A stretch of 64,000 nt of DNA, taken from NCBI RefSeq assembly GCF_016862315.1, contig NZ_BOMS01000009.1, positions 1-64,000 on the forward strand, given 5' to 3'. This document shows, piece after piece, positions 1 through 8,436 of this stretch. The DNA comes from Actinoplanes palleronii (GTDB taxonomy: Bacteria > Actinomycetota > Actinomycetes > Mycobacteriales > Micromonosporaceae). Both the position numbers and the translations under genes were made by a program. Positions within the stretch are counted from its first letter, which is position 1. The number at the start of each line of letters is the position of its first letter. The notes under the pieces were generated by a model. It did not search any database, was not told where the DNA came from, and worked only from the letters and a program-made list of their open reading frames with translations.

Positions 1-151
1 CGCCCGGGAGCCCGGTCGCGGCGGCGGCCCCTCGGTGCCGCCACGCCGCCGGACGTGCCGAATGCCATGAATCTCCGGTGTTGACAGCCCGCGCACAAGG
101 TCGAATGTGAGGATGTTCCGCGAAGCGCGGACGAGTGATCACGGGGGTTTC

Positions 152-1402
152 ATGCGGTCGATTCCTGCTGCCTGGGTGGCCGGCAGCACGATCTTGCTGC
201 TCACCGCATGCAACACGGCACCGCCGTACGCGTCCGGAGCCTCGGCACCGCCCTCGGCGGCCGCCTCACCGTCGGTGCCGGCCGGACCGGCCTGGGTGGC
301 GACCTGGGGTGTGGCGATGACCGACGGCGGGCAGGCGTTCGCCAAGCAGACGCTGCGGCAGATCGTGCACACCAGCGTCGGCGGGGACGGCGCCCGGCTG
401 AAGATCTCCAACGCGTTCGGGACGCAGCCGCTGGTCCTCGGCGGGGTGCGGATCGCCCAGCGGGTGAAGGACGCGGCCATCGACCCGGTCACCGACACCG
501 CGGTGACCTTCGGCGGGAAGACCACGGTGACGCTCGCACCGGGCGCCTCGGTGGTCAGCGACCGGGCCGAGTTCGCCGTCACGGCCGACACCGATCTCGC
601 GGTCAGCGTCTACCTCCCGGCCGCGACCGGCGAGACGACCCGGCATCCGCTCGGGACGCAGACCAACTTCATCGGTACGGGTGACCAGGCCGCCGCGACC
701 ACGATCAGCGGCGCCACCACGGCGAGCAGCTACTTCTTCCTGACCGCCCTGGACGTGGTGAACCAGGAGGCGGCCGGCACCGTCGTGGCGTTCGGCGCGT
801 CGATCACCGACGGGCGGGGCTCGACACCCGGGGCCAATCTGCGCTGGCCGGACCTGCTCGCCGACCGGCTGCGGGCCTCCGGCCGTACGTTCGGTGTGGT
901 CAACACCGGGATCAGCGGCAACCGGCTGACCAAGAACGGCAAGGACGGGCGCGGCGAGAGCGCGCCGAAACGCTTCCAGCGCGACGTGCTGGACCGCACC
1001 GGGGTGGCGTGGGTGCTCATCTCCGACGACCCGCTGAACGACCTGGGCAGCCGCAAGCCGGTCACCAGCGACCAGATCCTCGCGGTGCTGAAGCAGCTGA
1101 TCGCCCGCGCGCACGCGGCGGACATCCGGGTGATCTGCTCGACGCTGACGCCGTTCGAGGGCGCGGGGTATTGGTCGGCCCGGGGTGAGCAGGGGCGGAC
1201 CGCCTACAACGCGTTCGTGCGCAGCCCGGAGAGCGGCTGCGACCAGGTGCTCGCCCAGGACACCGCGACCCAGGACCCGGCCGACCCGACCCGGTTCTTG
1301 GCGGTGAACGACTCCGGCGACCACCTGCACCCTGGCGACAAGGGTATGCAGGCGATCGCCGGAGCTGTCGACCTCGACTGGTTCGGCCCGGCCACCAGGT
1401 GA
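152..1402 (+). CDS. SGNH/GDSL-family hydrolase, secreted lipoprotein
   Basis: Predicted extracytoplasmic esterase/lipase-like hydrolase of 416 residues. The chosen ATG (152) begins a signal peptide ending in a lipobox (Leu-Thr-Ala-Cys20); an in-frame ATG at 107 would put about 15 non-signal residues ahead of it. A Ser/Pro/Ala-rich linker follows the Cys. Block I is FGASITDG with the nucleophile Ser217, a GISGNRL block II follows, and block V carries Asp390-x-x-His393 (DHLHPGD), so the catalytic triad is present. Block III, usually GxND, reads DPLND: the Asn-Asp pair is kept but the Gly is replaced. The family is clear; the substrate cannot be read from sequence. No operon partner is evident, and the next gene is 333 bp downstream. 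Confidence 0.85.
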   Translation: MRSIPAAWVAGSTILLLTACNTAPPYASGASAPPSAAASPSVPAGPAWVATWGVAMTDGGQAFAKQTLRQIVHTSVGGDGARLKISNAFGTQPLVLGGVRIAQRVKDAAIDPVTDTAVTFGGKTTVTLAPGASVVSDRAEFAVTADTDLAVSVYLPAATGETTRHPLGTQTNFIGTGDQAAATTISGATTASSYFFLTALDVVNQEAAGTVVAFGASITDGRGSTPGANLRWPDLLADRLRASGRTFGVVNTGISGNRLTKNGKDGRGESAPKRFQRDVLDRTGVAWVLISDDPLNDLGSRKPVTSDQILAVLKQLIARAHAADIRVICSTLTPFEGAGYWSARGEQGRTAYNAFVRSPESGCDQVLAQDTATQDPADPTRFLAVNDSGDHLHPGDKGMQAIAGAVDLDWFGPATR

Positions 1403-1554
1403 CCGGCGACGCTCTCGGGTCGATGCGCCGACGGCTGGGCTAGCAGCCGGAACCAGGAAGTACGACGTTGGGGCAAGTCTTGAGGTGCAGGAATGCGCTT
1501 TCCGGGCCAACCTACGGCAACAATTTAGAAACGTCAATGCACTAAAACGAGGGC

Positions 1555-1675
1555 CGCCGGGACCACCGGATCCGGCCCGGCGGGGCGTCGCGGCCCGGTG
1601 CGGGCCGGGCGTCGCGTGGAGGCCCGGGAGCGGGCCGCTGCTTCTGTGACGGCAGCCAGGTCGTACCGAAAGGGT
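1555..1675. repeat. Hairpin-rich intergenic segment, possible relict of a dispersed palindrome
   Basis: This lies in the 333-bp gap 1403-1735. It holds a perfect 7-bp stem (CGGCCCG at 1591-1597 and CGGGCCG at 1601-1607, loop gtg) and a second one (1621-1636). It shares the string GCGGCCCGGTGCGGGC with the right arm of the long palindrome at 19670-19944, and it ends in TCGTACCGAAA, like the ends of the palindromes at 8172-8395 and 19670-19944. The relation is suggestive only, because GC-rich hairpins share words by chance. The rest of the gap (1403-1554) shows nothing recognisable. Confidence 0.35.
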
Positions 1676-1735
1676 CTGCGGCAGTGATCTGTCGCGGTCT
1701 GATGGGTAGTGTCGGACCCGGTGGCGGGAGGGCCG

Positions 1736-2530
1736 ATGAGTATCAGCAGCAACGAGATCGCCCGGTTGGCGGTGCTGGTCGACGCGGACAACGCGCAGCC
1801 GGCCATCGTCGAAGGGCTGCTCGCGGAGGTCGCAAAATACGGCACCGCGCACGTCAAGCGGGCCTACGGCGACTGGACCGGGACGAACCTGCGCGGCTGG
1901 AAGGAACATCTGCTGGCCTACAGCATCCAGCCGATCCAGCAGTTCGCGTACACGACCGGCAAGAACGCGACCGACGCGGCGATGGTCATCGATGCCATGG
2001 ATCTGCTGTACTCCGGGCGGCTCGACGGTTTCTGCATCGTGTCCAGCGACAGCGACTTCACCCGGCTGGCCGCGCGGATCCGGGAGTCCGGGCTGACCGT
2101 GTACGGCTTCGGTGAGCGCAAGACCCCGAAACCGTTCGTGGCGGCCTGCGACAAGTTCATCTACACCGAGAACCTGGCCGTGCACCACAGCCCGATCGAG
2201 CCGGCCGACACACCCGCCGCTCCGCGTCCGCCACTGCCCGCCGCACAGTTGAAATCGGACAGCGCGCTCGTCAACAAGCTGCGCAACGCGGTCGAGGCGG
2301 CGTCCGACGACGACGGCTGGGCGGCGCTCGCGGCGGTCGGGCACATCCTGACCAAGCAGAGCCCCGACTTCGACGCCCGCAACTGGGGTTACACCAAGCT
2401 CAGCGATCTGCTGCTGACCACCGGGCTGTTCGAGTCGGAACGGCGGCCCACCGAGCGCGGCAAGACCTCGGTGATCTACGTCCGGGACCGGCGCCGGCGC
2501 TCCGAGCGCAAGGCGGCCGAGCCGCTCTGA
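1736..2530 (+). CDS. NYN-domain RNase-like protein with C-terminal OST-HTH/LOTUS domain
   Basis: A 264-residue protein. Residues about 10-150 form a NYN (LabA/PIN-like) nuclease domain: VLVDADN carries Asp16 and Asp18, a central NATDAAMVIDAMD segment follows, and SSDSDF supplies further metal-binding acids. Residues about 185-255 (from LVNKLRNAV to LTTGLFES) match an OST-HTH/LOTUS RNA-binding domain. This two-domain order is standard for bacterial LabA-like proteins, thought to act on RNA in the cytoplasm. The ATG at 1736 was chosen because GGGAGG sits just upstream; an in-frame ATG nine codons earlier lacks this. It is monocistronic, convergent with the next gene. RNase activity is inferred from the family. 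Confidence 0.85.
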   Translation: MSISSNEIARLAVLVDADNAQPAIVEGLLAEVAKYGTAHVKRAYGDWTGTNLRGWKEHLLAYSIQPIQQFAYTTGKNATDAAMVIDAMDLLYSGRLDGFCIVSSDSDFTRLAARIRESGLTVYGFGERKTPKPFVAACDKFIYTENLAVHHSPIEPADTPAAPRPPLPAAQLKSDSALVNKLRNAVEAASDDDGWAALAAVGHILTKQSPDFDARNWGYTKLSDLLLTTGLFESERRPTERGKTSVIYVRDRRRRSERKAAEPL

Positions 2531-2540
2531 CGCCGGCGCG

Positions 2541-2822
2541 TCATTCCAGGTCGAGCTGCAGGTGGCCGGGCAGCTGGTAGCCGTGCGCGTCCAGGTGGCA
2601 GGCGGACCGGACCCGGGTGGTCCGGCCGGTCGGCAGGGTGACCAGCGAGCCGGGCGGGACGTCGGCGTCCGGCGGGCAGAACACGATCGTCCGGCGGTGG
2701 TCGACCACGCACGGGCCGACCAGGGTGGGTTCGGCGAACCGGTCGCCGTGCCGGGCCGAGACCCGCACGGTGGTCGGCGCCGACGTGTGCAGCAACGCGA
2801 ATTCCAGCCAGGTCATGGTCAT
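2541..2822 (-). CDS. Small protein of unknown function (93 aa)
   Basis: I do not recognise this gene. It encodes 93 residues beginning MTMTW. It has no signal peptide or membrane segment and is rich in Thr, Val and Arg, with three Cys. The start was set at the ATG at 2822; a second ATG two codons in (2816) is an alternative. It lies 35 bp downstream of the coiled-coil gene 2858-3256 on the same strand, so the two may be cotranscribed. Support is an intact frame with normal codon bias and a plausible start; there is no domain evidence. Confidence 0.5.
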   Translation of the reverse strand: MTMTWLEFALLHTSAPTTVRVSARHGDRFAEPTLVGPCVVDHRRTIVFCPPDADVPPGSLVTLPTGRTTRVRSACHLDAHGYQLPGHLQLDLE

Positions 2823-2857
2823 CTCATGCCCCGTCCGGGAACCGTCATGCCGATCAT

Positions 2858-3256
2858 TCAGTGCGTGTCCCGGTGCTGGCGCAGGCCCTCCAGCCGGGCC
2901 TGGGCGCGCTCGACGGCCGCGCGGGACCGGTCCAGGAACGCGTTGCTGCGGTCCAGCCGGGCCACCTCTCGGGCGAACGCGTCCTCGATTCCCTCGATCG
3001 GGTCGGCACCGGCGGTGTCCAGCTCCCGCTGGTCGAGGACTCGTTCCCGGGCCGACTGGACGGCCTCGCGCTCGTTGGCCCGGGCCTCCCGCTCGTCGGC
3101 GGCCTGGCTCTGCTCGTCGGCCACCCGCTCCCGGACGCCGACCAGGCGCTCGCGCTCCTCGACCGCCCACTCCCGCTGTGCCAGGGCGTTCTCCCACCGC
3201 TCGAGCTCCGCATGGCGGGCATCGAGCCGGTCTTCGCGGGGCTTCTCAGGGGGCAC
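2858..3256 (-). CDS. Coiled-coil protein of unknown function (132 aa)
   Basis: The 132-residue product is almost entirely charged helix: Arg, Glu, Ala and Gln dominate, with heptad-like spacing from residue about 5 to 125 (for example AQREWAVEERERLVGVRERV). There is no signal peptide, membrane span or catalytic motif. It reads as a cytoplasmic coiled coil that oligomerises or acts as a scaffold, which is inference from composition only. It lies upstream of, and on the same strand as, the 93-residue gene. It is 36 bp downstream of the PilZ gene, so all three could form one leftward unit. Confidence 0.6.
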   Translation of the reverse strand: MPPEKPREDRLDARHAELERWENALAQREWAVEERERLVGVRERVADEQSQAADEREARANEREAVQSARERVLDQRELDTAGADPIEGIEDAFAREVARLDRSNAFLDRSRAAVERAQARLEGLRQHRDTH

Positions 3257-3292
3257 CCCCCGATAATAGGAAACCTCGGGCCGTCGTAGTAG

Positions 3293-3883
3293 TCAGCTTC
3301 CGGTGACGAACGCGGCAAGAGCGCGGGCGTCGCCCGGATCGATCCACTCGAAAGTGCCGCGCAACCGGTCGGAACGCTGGTCGACGGTGGTGATGGCGGC
3401 GTTCATCTCCCCCCACGGCATGCTGACGTGCAGCAGGGTGCGCAGGATCGCGGACGGCAGGTGCGGGCTGGCGTCGTCGGCGGTGGCGCGCAGCAGCAGG
3501 CCGCTGGTGGAGACGTCCTGGACATGCCCGGAGAGGGCCACCAGACGCTGGGTGGCGCCGGTGTCGACCTGCGCGGTGCCGGTCGCCGGGTACGACCCGG
3601 GCCGCCGCGGCGAGTCCCGCCGCTGGACCACACCGGCCGGGGTGTCACCGAGCACGGTGATCAGCCCGTCGCGCAGTTCCGCCTCGACCCAGGTGACGCC
3701 GGCGCTGCTGGCCAGCTCGAGGATGCCGTACCGGCGGGTGCCCGGCTCGTCGAGGCTGAGCACCGGCATCGGCGGCAGCTCGGCGAGGAACGGCGCGCGG
3801 ACCTCGGACAGACAGACCAGCGGGATCGCCTCCATGTCCGGGCAGCGCAGGGTGAGGGTGCTCCCGGCGGGCACCGTGATCAT
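3293..3883 (-). CDS. PilZ-domain c-di-GMP receptor
   Basis: A 196-residue protein with an N-terminal beta-rich domain (about 1-85, YcgR-like position) and a C-terminal PilZ domain (about 86-195). The c-di-GMP contact motifs are intact: Arg89-x-x-x-Arg93 (RDSPR) and Asp123-x-Ser125-x-x-Gly128 (DVSTSG). It probably binds c-di-GMP in the cytoplasm and passes the signal to a partner by contact; the partner is unknown. It is divergent from the phosphoribosyltransferase gene at 3986. Two c-di-GMP turnover genes lie elsewhere in the window (17624 and 40932), but no operon link exists. Confidence 0.85.
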   Translation of the reverse strand: MITVPAGSTLTLRCPDMEAIPLVCLSEVRAPFLAELPPMPVLSLDEPGTRRYGILELASSAGVTWVEAELRDGLITVLGDTPAGVVQRRDSPRRPGSYPATGTAQVDTGATQRLVALSGHVQDVSTSGLLLRATADDASPHLPSAILRTLLHVSMPWGEMNAAITTVDQRSDRLRGTFEWIDPGDARALAAFVTGS

Positions 3884-3985
3884 CGCGATCGCCTCCTCCG
3901 GGCCGTCCGGCCCTGTCCTCTGACGTTCTCACGCGTGAGGGGCCGGGTTAGGGTTTGCCGCAAGATCGGGTGAACGGGAGCGCGA

Positions 3986-4465
3986 ATGACCGAGCGGGAG
4001 ACGCTGACCTGGGACGGTTTCGGCCGGGTGGGGCGGGAACTGGCGCAGGCGATCGCCGACGACGGGTTCCGGCCGGATCTGATCCTGGCGGTGGCCCGGG
4101 GCGGTCTGCTGGCCGCCGGGTCGATCAGCTACGCCCTCGACGTGAAGCGGGTGCACCTGATCAACGTCGAGTTCTACACCGGGGTCGACCAGCGGCTGGA
4201 CGTGCCGGTGCTGCTGTCCCCGGTCCCGGACGCGGGTGACCTGGACGGCGCGAGCGTGCTGATCGTCGACGACGTGGCCGACACCGGCGCGACGCTGAAG
4301 CTGGTCCGCGACTTCTGCGCCGGGCACGCGGCCACCGTGCGCACCGCGGTGATCTACGAGAAGCCGCACTCCGAGGTGCGGTGCGAATACGTCTGGGCCC
4401 GCACCGACAAGTGGATCAATTTCCCCTGGTCGAGCGAGCCTGCGGTCACCGCGGCGCCGGTCTGA
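3986..4465 (+). CDS. Type I phosphoribosyltransferase
   Basis: The 159-residue enzyme has the type I PRTase fold. The PRPP-binding loop is VLIVDDVADTGATLK (residues 91-105) with the Asp-Asp pair, and an earlier AVARGGLLAAGSISYAL segment supplies the PPi loop. Length and layout match the short hypoxanthine/xanthine-guanine phosphoribosyltransferases, so purine salvage (base + PRPP to nucleotide + PPi) is the likely reaction; the base specificity is not visible. It is monocistronic, divergent from the PilZ gene and convergent with the 63-residue gene at 4469. Confidence 0.85.
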   Translation: MTERETLTWDGFGRVGRELAQAIADDGFRPDLILAVARGGLLAAGSISYALDVKRVHLINVEFYTGVDQRLDVPVLLSPVPDAGDLDGASVLIVDDVADTGATLKLVRDFCAGHAATVRTAVIYEKPHSEVRCEYVWARTDKWINFPWSSEPAVTAAPV

Positions 4466-4468
4466 CGA

Positions 4469-4660
4469 TCAGGCGTCGCCGGACTTCTGCTCCGGTGCCT
4501 TCGCCATCAGCGCGTCGAGGTCCAGCTGCAGGGTGGAGAGCAGCCCGCCGTGCTTCTGGGTGTCGACGTCGTCGGGCAGTTGCTTGTCGACGAAATCCGC
4601 GCGGTGCGACAGGCCACGACCACGGAGTTCGGACAGGATGAGGTGCTTCGGAATGATCAT
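4469..4660 (-). CDS. Small protein of unknown function (63 aa)
   Basis: I do not recognise this gene. It encodes 63 residues starting MIIPKHL. The frame stays open upstream to 4771, but the upstream part reads as arginine-rich non-coding translation, so the ATG at 4660 was preferred. The product is soluble, with no signal peptide or membrane span, and has an acidic middle with PDDVD. It ends 3 nt after the convergent phosphoribosyltransferase stop. Confidence 0.45.
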   Translation of the reverse strand: MIIPKHLILSELRGRGLSHRADFVDKQLPDDVDTQKHGGLLSTLQLDLDALMAKAPEQKSGDA

Positions 4661-4774
4661 TTCGATGGTGCCTTTCCGACGATCGCGAAGCGCAACGCCG
4701 GCGCGCCGCGGAAAATGCGTGCCAAAACCAAGGCGGGCCGAAACTAGCACGTATCCCGGTTCGGCGCTCAATTG

Positions 4775-6373
4775 TCAACCAGGTGGCAGCATTCTTTCCT
4801 CATGGTCCAGCTCGCGTTCCAGCACCCGCAGGCCGGCGTCCGGCAGCCGGCCGGCGTCGCGCCAGCGCAGCAGTTCCTCCCGCTGCGCGTCGATGGTGAC
4901 GTGCCGCAGCCAGGCGCGGGTCTCGTAGCCCTCGGTATGACCCTCGATCTCCGCGCCGGCGGTCCGCAGCGACTCGATCCGGCCCTCGTACCGGCGTAAC
5001 CGGACCTGCAGCGCCTCCCGCATCTGCGCGATCTGCCGCGGGTCGAGCTCCGGTTCCTGGGCGCCGAGCTCGCCCAGCCGGATCAGGGCGGCGTGCACCG
5101 ACGCCGAGCGCGCCTCGTTGCGCAGCGCCGCCTGGTCGTCCGGGCTGGCGTGCAACCCGAGCAGGCGCACCAGCGGGGCGAGCGTCAGGCCCTGCCCGAG
5201 CAGGGTGACCAGCACCGCGGTCAGGGTGCAGAACACCAGCAGGTCGCGCAGCGGGAACGGCGAACCGTCCACGGTGGTCAGCGGCACGGCCAGCACGGCC
5301 GCCAGGCTGATCACCCCGCGGGTGCCGGTCCAACTGAGCGCGATCACCTCGCGGCCGGTGAGTGCGCCGGAACGCCAGCCGAGCCGGGCCGGCAGGGTGT
5401 GCGTGGCGAGCAGCCACAGTGGCCGGGACACCAGGACCACCCCGACGGTGACCGCCACGGCCGGGAGGATGACAGCCGCGTCGTACTGCCGCAGGTCACG
5501 CAGGATGGCCGGCAGCTGCTGGCCGATCAGCAGGAAGACCATGCCCTCCAGCAGGAAGTCGACGAGCCGCCAGACGGCGCTGGTCTGCAACCGGCTCGCG
5601 CCGGAGGCCCACCGCGGCGCGTCGTGCCCGACGATCAGCCCGGTCACCACGACCGCCAGCACGCCGGAGACGCCCGCCCACTCGGCCAACAGGTACGCGG
5701 CGAACGGCGTGGCCAGCGAGATCGCGTTGGCGGTGAGCGGGTCCCGGGCCAGGTGGCGCAGCCGGCGCACGCCGTACGCGACGAGCGCGCCGGCCACGAT
5801 CCCACCGGCCGCGGCGAGCAGGAGCCGGCCCAGCGCGGCCGGTCCGGAGAACCCGTGCCCGGCCGCCGCGGTGATCGCGACGCTGAGCAGGGTCAGCGCG
5901 GTGGCGTCGTTGAGCAGCCCCTCCCCCTGGATCACGGTGACCAACCGGACCGGCAGCCCGGACCGGCGGGCGACCCCGAGCGCGACGCCCGGGTCGTGCG
6001 GCGCCACCGCCGCGCCGATCGTCACCCCGGCCGCGAGGGTCGCCCCGCCGACGAACCAGGCGAACCCGGCGCCGATCGTCAACGCGGTGATCAGCACCAG
6101 CAGCACGGAGAGCCCGATCACGGTGACCAGGTAACGGCGGATCGCCAGCAGCGAGGAGTCCAGCGCCGCGCTGTAGAGCAGCGGCGGGATCAGGTAGGTC
6201 AGCACGAACTCGGGGTTGAGGACGACGTTCTGGCCGGGCAGCAGGGAGTAGCCGATGCCGGCCAGGGTGAGCAGGGCGGCGGAGGGCAGGCCGGTGCGTT
6301 CGGCGACCCAGCGCACCATCACCAGCACGACGAAGCCGGCAAGGACGAAAGTCAGTAACCGCTCGTGGCTCAC
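4775..6373 (-). CDS. Na+/H+ antiporter, CPA1 family
   Basis: An inner-membrane monovalent cation/proton antiporter of 532 residues. About 12 hydrophobic segments fill residues 5-400, followed by a charged cytoplasmic tail of about 130 residues with helical character. CPA1 signatures are present: APHDPGVALGVARRSGLP, the EGLLNDATAL segment carrying the Asn-Asp pair typical of electroneutral CPA1 exchangers, and the late SWTGTRGVISLAAVLAVP helix. The GTG at 6373 was chosen because GGGAG lies 9 nt upstream; the frame continues 17 codons further. It probably exports Na+ in pH or salt homeostasis. It is monocistronic and divergent from the next gene. Confidence 0.9.
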   Translation of the reverse strand: MSHERLLTFVLAGFVVLVMVRWVAERTGLPSAALLTLAGIGYSLLPGQNVVLNPEFVLTYLIPPLLYSAALDSSLLAIRRYLVTVIGLSVLLVLITALTIGAGFAWFVGGATLAAGVTIGAAVAPHDPGVALGVARRSGLPVRLVTVIQGEGLLNDATALTLLSVAITAAAGHGFSGPAALGRLLLAAAGGIVAGALVAYGVRRLRHLARDPLTANAISLATPFAAYLLAEWAGVSGVLAVVVTGLIVGHDAPRWASGASRLQTSAVWRLVDFLLEGMVFLLIGQQLPAILRDLRQYDAAVILPAVAVTVGVVLVSRPLWLLATHTLPARLGWRSGALTGREVIALSWTGTRGVISLAAVLAVPLTTVDGSPFPLRDLLVFCTLTAVLVTLLGQGLTLAPLVRLLGLHASPDDQAALRNEARSASVHAALIRLGELGAQEPELDPRQIAQMREALQVRLRRYEGRIESLRTAGAEIEGHTEGYETRAWLRHVTIDAQREELLRWRDAGRLPDAGLRVLERELDHEERMLPPG

Positions 6374-6564
6374 CGTCCGATTCTCCCGGACTGACCGGAT
6401 CACCGGGATGAGCCGGATCACCATCGGCTCCGACGTCGTTTTCCATGCTAAGGTTCGGCATTCCCGAACCGCTGACCTGCAGTTTTGTGCGTCCTACGGT
6501 TCCCGCGCCACGGATCAGTGATCGGCGCCACCTCATGCGAGAACCCCCCGTACCGGAGCCCGAC

Positions 6565-7254
6565 ATGCCGATCATCCCGTTCCCGACGCAGCGCGGGCCG
6601 TCCCGTCCGGAGCCGGCGTCACCCGGGCACCGCGCCCCGGCGATCCACGCCAGCCTGTCCAGCGTGCTGAGCCGGGTCGGCGCGTTCACCCTCGACCTGC
6701 GGAACACCACCGCGCCGGCGCACGTCCCGGACGCGGCCATGCTGCAGCCCGCCGACCTGCGTGGCGCGACCGGCGCCGCGGTGACCGGCGACCGGTGGGC
6801 CGGGCTGTGCCCGCCCCGGCCCGATCTGAGCAGCGCGTCGCCGCTGGCCGGGACAGTCGTCGCCGAGCGGGCGATGTCCGCGGTGGTGACCGTCGACGAC
6901 CGGCCCACCCTGGTCCTGGAGTACCTGTCCGTGCACGGACCGGACGACCCCGCCCGGTACCTGCGCGACCTGCGCGCCTCGCTGGAGCAGCACCTGGTCG
7001 TCGACGGCGGCGGTCACCTGTGGTCGATCACCGGCCGGGACGTGGCCGGCCCGGATTCGCTGCTGCTGCGGCTGCGCCGGCGGTTCCGGCACGACGGCGA
7101 CGTGGTGACCACGGATGTGCACGTGGCGGTCGCCGCGGCCGGCCGGGTGCTGGTGATGGTCGCCGACACCGGGTGGGAGACCACCGACGGCCGGCCCGCC
7201 CTGGTCCAGGAGTTGATCGCTCCTGCGGTCCAGCGGGCGCGCCGGCTGCGGTGA
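6565..7254 (+). CDS. Protein of unknown function (229 aa)
   Basis: I do not recognise this family. The product is soluble, Pro/Arg-rich at the N-terminus, then an alpha/beta region (about 50-225) with alternating short hydrophobic strands (VVTVDDRPTLVLEYL and VLVMVADTGWE). There is no signal peptide or membrane segment. The ATG at 6565 was chosen because GGAG lies 7 nt upstream; in-frame ATGs at 6535 and 6445 would add a low-complexity leader. It is convergent with the alginate lyase gene with only 7 bp between the stops. Confidence 0.6.
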   Translation: MPIIPFPTQRGPSRPEPASPGHRAPAIHASLSSVLSRVGAFTLDLRNTTAPAHVPDAAMLQPADLRGATGAAVTGDRWAGLCPPRPDLSSASPLAGTVVAERAMSAVVTVDDRPTLVLEYLSVHGPDDPARYLRDLRASLEQHLVVDGGGHLWSITGRDVAGPDSLLLRLRRRFRHDGDVVTTDVHVAVAAAGRVLVMVADTGWETTDGRPALVQELIAPAVQRARRLR

Positions 7255-7261
7255 GAAACGG

Positions 7262-8047
7262 TCAGCTGTGCTTGACGGTGAGGCTGTAGAACTTCACCTT
7301 CGCGCCGTTGCTGGTGCTCTCCGACGAGGACTGGTTGTACGAGCCGGCCTTGAAGTACTGCCGGTACGGGTTGAACGAGGACGGGATCGCGTAGCTGGTC
7401 CTCGTCCCGTTCACGGTCAGGTTGATCGTGTTGCCGGTCACGTTGATGACGTAGGTCCACTTCACACCGAGCGCCACGTTCCCGACCTTGTGCAGGGTCT
7501 GCCCGCCGGCCGGTGAGTTCTCGGTGCCCAGGTAGATATCGCCGTTCGGCCGGTAGTAGAGCTCCAGCAGCGGCTTGGTCGACGTGCCGCCGGAGCCGAG
7601 GTGCACCTGGCCGACCGCGACGTTCTTGGTCACCGACGGGATCCGCAGCTGCGCGGTGAGCGTGTGGTTGCCGGACAGGGTCCAGTCCGCGGCGCTGCCG
7701 TTGGTGTTCATCTCCCGGAACTCGGACCGGGCGTAGTTGGAGTTGGGCGTGGTGACGCCCTTCTCCGGCGCCCAGAAGGTCATCGAGCCGTCGTTCTTGT
7801 CGGTCCAGAAGTAGGTCGGGTTGCTGTAGCCGTTCGCGCCCTTGAGCTGCGCGGGCGAGATGGTGTCCGGCTTGCCGGGCGAGCCGGTCGGCAGCTGCAG
7901 CTGCCAGACCGGCAGGTCGAAGTTGCCGCCGGGCGCCACGGTGGGGTCGAGGGTGGCGGCCGCCGACGCGTTGGTGATACCGGCGACGCCGAGCCCGCCG
8001 ACGATCACGGTCGACACGGCGAGGGCCAGCAGGGTGCGCTTGCGCAT
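7262..8047 (-). CDS. Secreted alginate lyase-like polysaccharide lyase, family PL7
   Basis: A 261-residue secreted beta-jelly-roll lyase that should cleave uronate polysaccharide by beta-elimination. Residues 1-30 are a Sec signal peptide ending ASA-A. The three PL7 hallmark strands are present: RSEFRE (107-112), the catalytic Gln-Val-His (147-149), and YFKAGSYNQ (231-239) with the catalytic Tyr. QVH rather than QIH is generally associated with polymannuronate preference in PL7, so M-rich alginate is a guess at substrate. The start has GAGG 8 nt upstream. A 19-bp perfect palindrome lies 43 bp upstream, a probable operator. No uptake or catabolic genes for uronate are adjacent. Confidence 0.9.
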   Translation of the reverse strand: MRKRTLLALAVSTVIVGGLGVAGITNASAAATLDPTVAPGGNFDLPVWQLQLPTGSPGKPDTISPAQLKGANGYSNPTYFWTDKNDGSMTFWAPEKGVTTPNSNYARSEFREMNTNGSAADWTLSGNHTLTAQLRIPSVTKNVAVGQVHLGSGGTSTKPLLELYYRPNGDIYLGTENSPAGGQTLHKVGNVALGVKWTYVINVTGNTINLTVNGTRTSYAIPSSFNPYRQYFKAGSYNQSSSESTSNGAKVKFYSLTVKHS

Positions 8048-8089
8048 GGGGAAACCTCGATGCGATAGGGATTCACTCGCCGGGGGGAA

Positions 8090-8108
8090 TTGGCAAGTTA
8101 CTTGCCAA
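8090..8108. promoter_or_regulatory. Palindromic operator candidate upstream of the PL7 lyase
   Basis: TTGGCAAGTTACTTGCCAA is a perfect dyad with 9-nt arms (TTGGCAAGT / ACTTGCCAA) around a single central base. It sits 43 bp upstream of the lyase start, about where a promoter is expected. The dyad is the size of a dimeric repressor site. No regulator gene is adjacent, so the binding protein is unknown; a GntR- or LacI-type sugar repressor is conceivable. Confidence 0.6.
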
Positions 8109-8171
8109 TAAAGCAGGAGGTCGATGCCGGGTCAACCGTTTGTCCAGGTCAAAACCTTAAACAACCTTAAA

Positions 8172-8395
8172 TCGTACGACCTGGGTCGTCCCCAAACGCA
8201 GCGTGACCGTCCCGGGCCATCAACGCGACACCCCCGCCACCCCAGACCGCTGAGCGCGCGCCGGGGTGGTGCGGGTGGTCCGGGGAGGGGCCGCTACGCC
8301 CCGGCGGGCGCTCAGCGGCCGGGAGGGACGGCGGCGGTCGCGTCGTGCGGGCGGGACGGGGCGTTGCGGTGGGGGACCTGTCCCTTCGTACCGAA
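8172..8395. repeat. Long imperfect palindrome (copy B of a dispersed repeat)
   Basis: An imperfect inverted repeat of about 224 bp within the 389-bp gap 8048-8436. The best-conserved arms are 8247-8266 and 8299-8318, pairing at 19 of 20 positions with 11 consecutive perfect pairs (CCGCTGAGCGC). Weaker complementarity continues outwards to TCGTACGAC at 8172 and TTCGTACCGA at the right end. Its left half (from 8223, AACGCGAC through GACCGCTG) matches the palindrome at 19670-19944 at about 27 of 31 positions. It lies between the start of the leftward lyase and the start of the rightward dehydrogenase, so it is not simply a terminator. Confidence 0.7.
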
Positions 8396-8436
8396 GAATG
8401 GTTTTGATCTTGGGGTTGGCGGGGCAAGCGAGGCGC

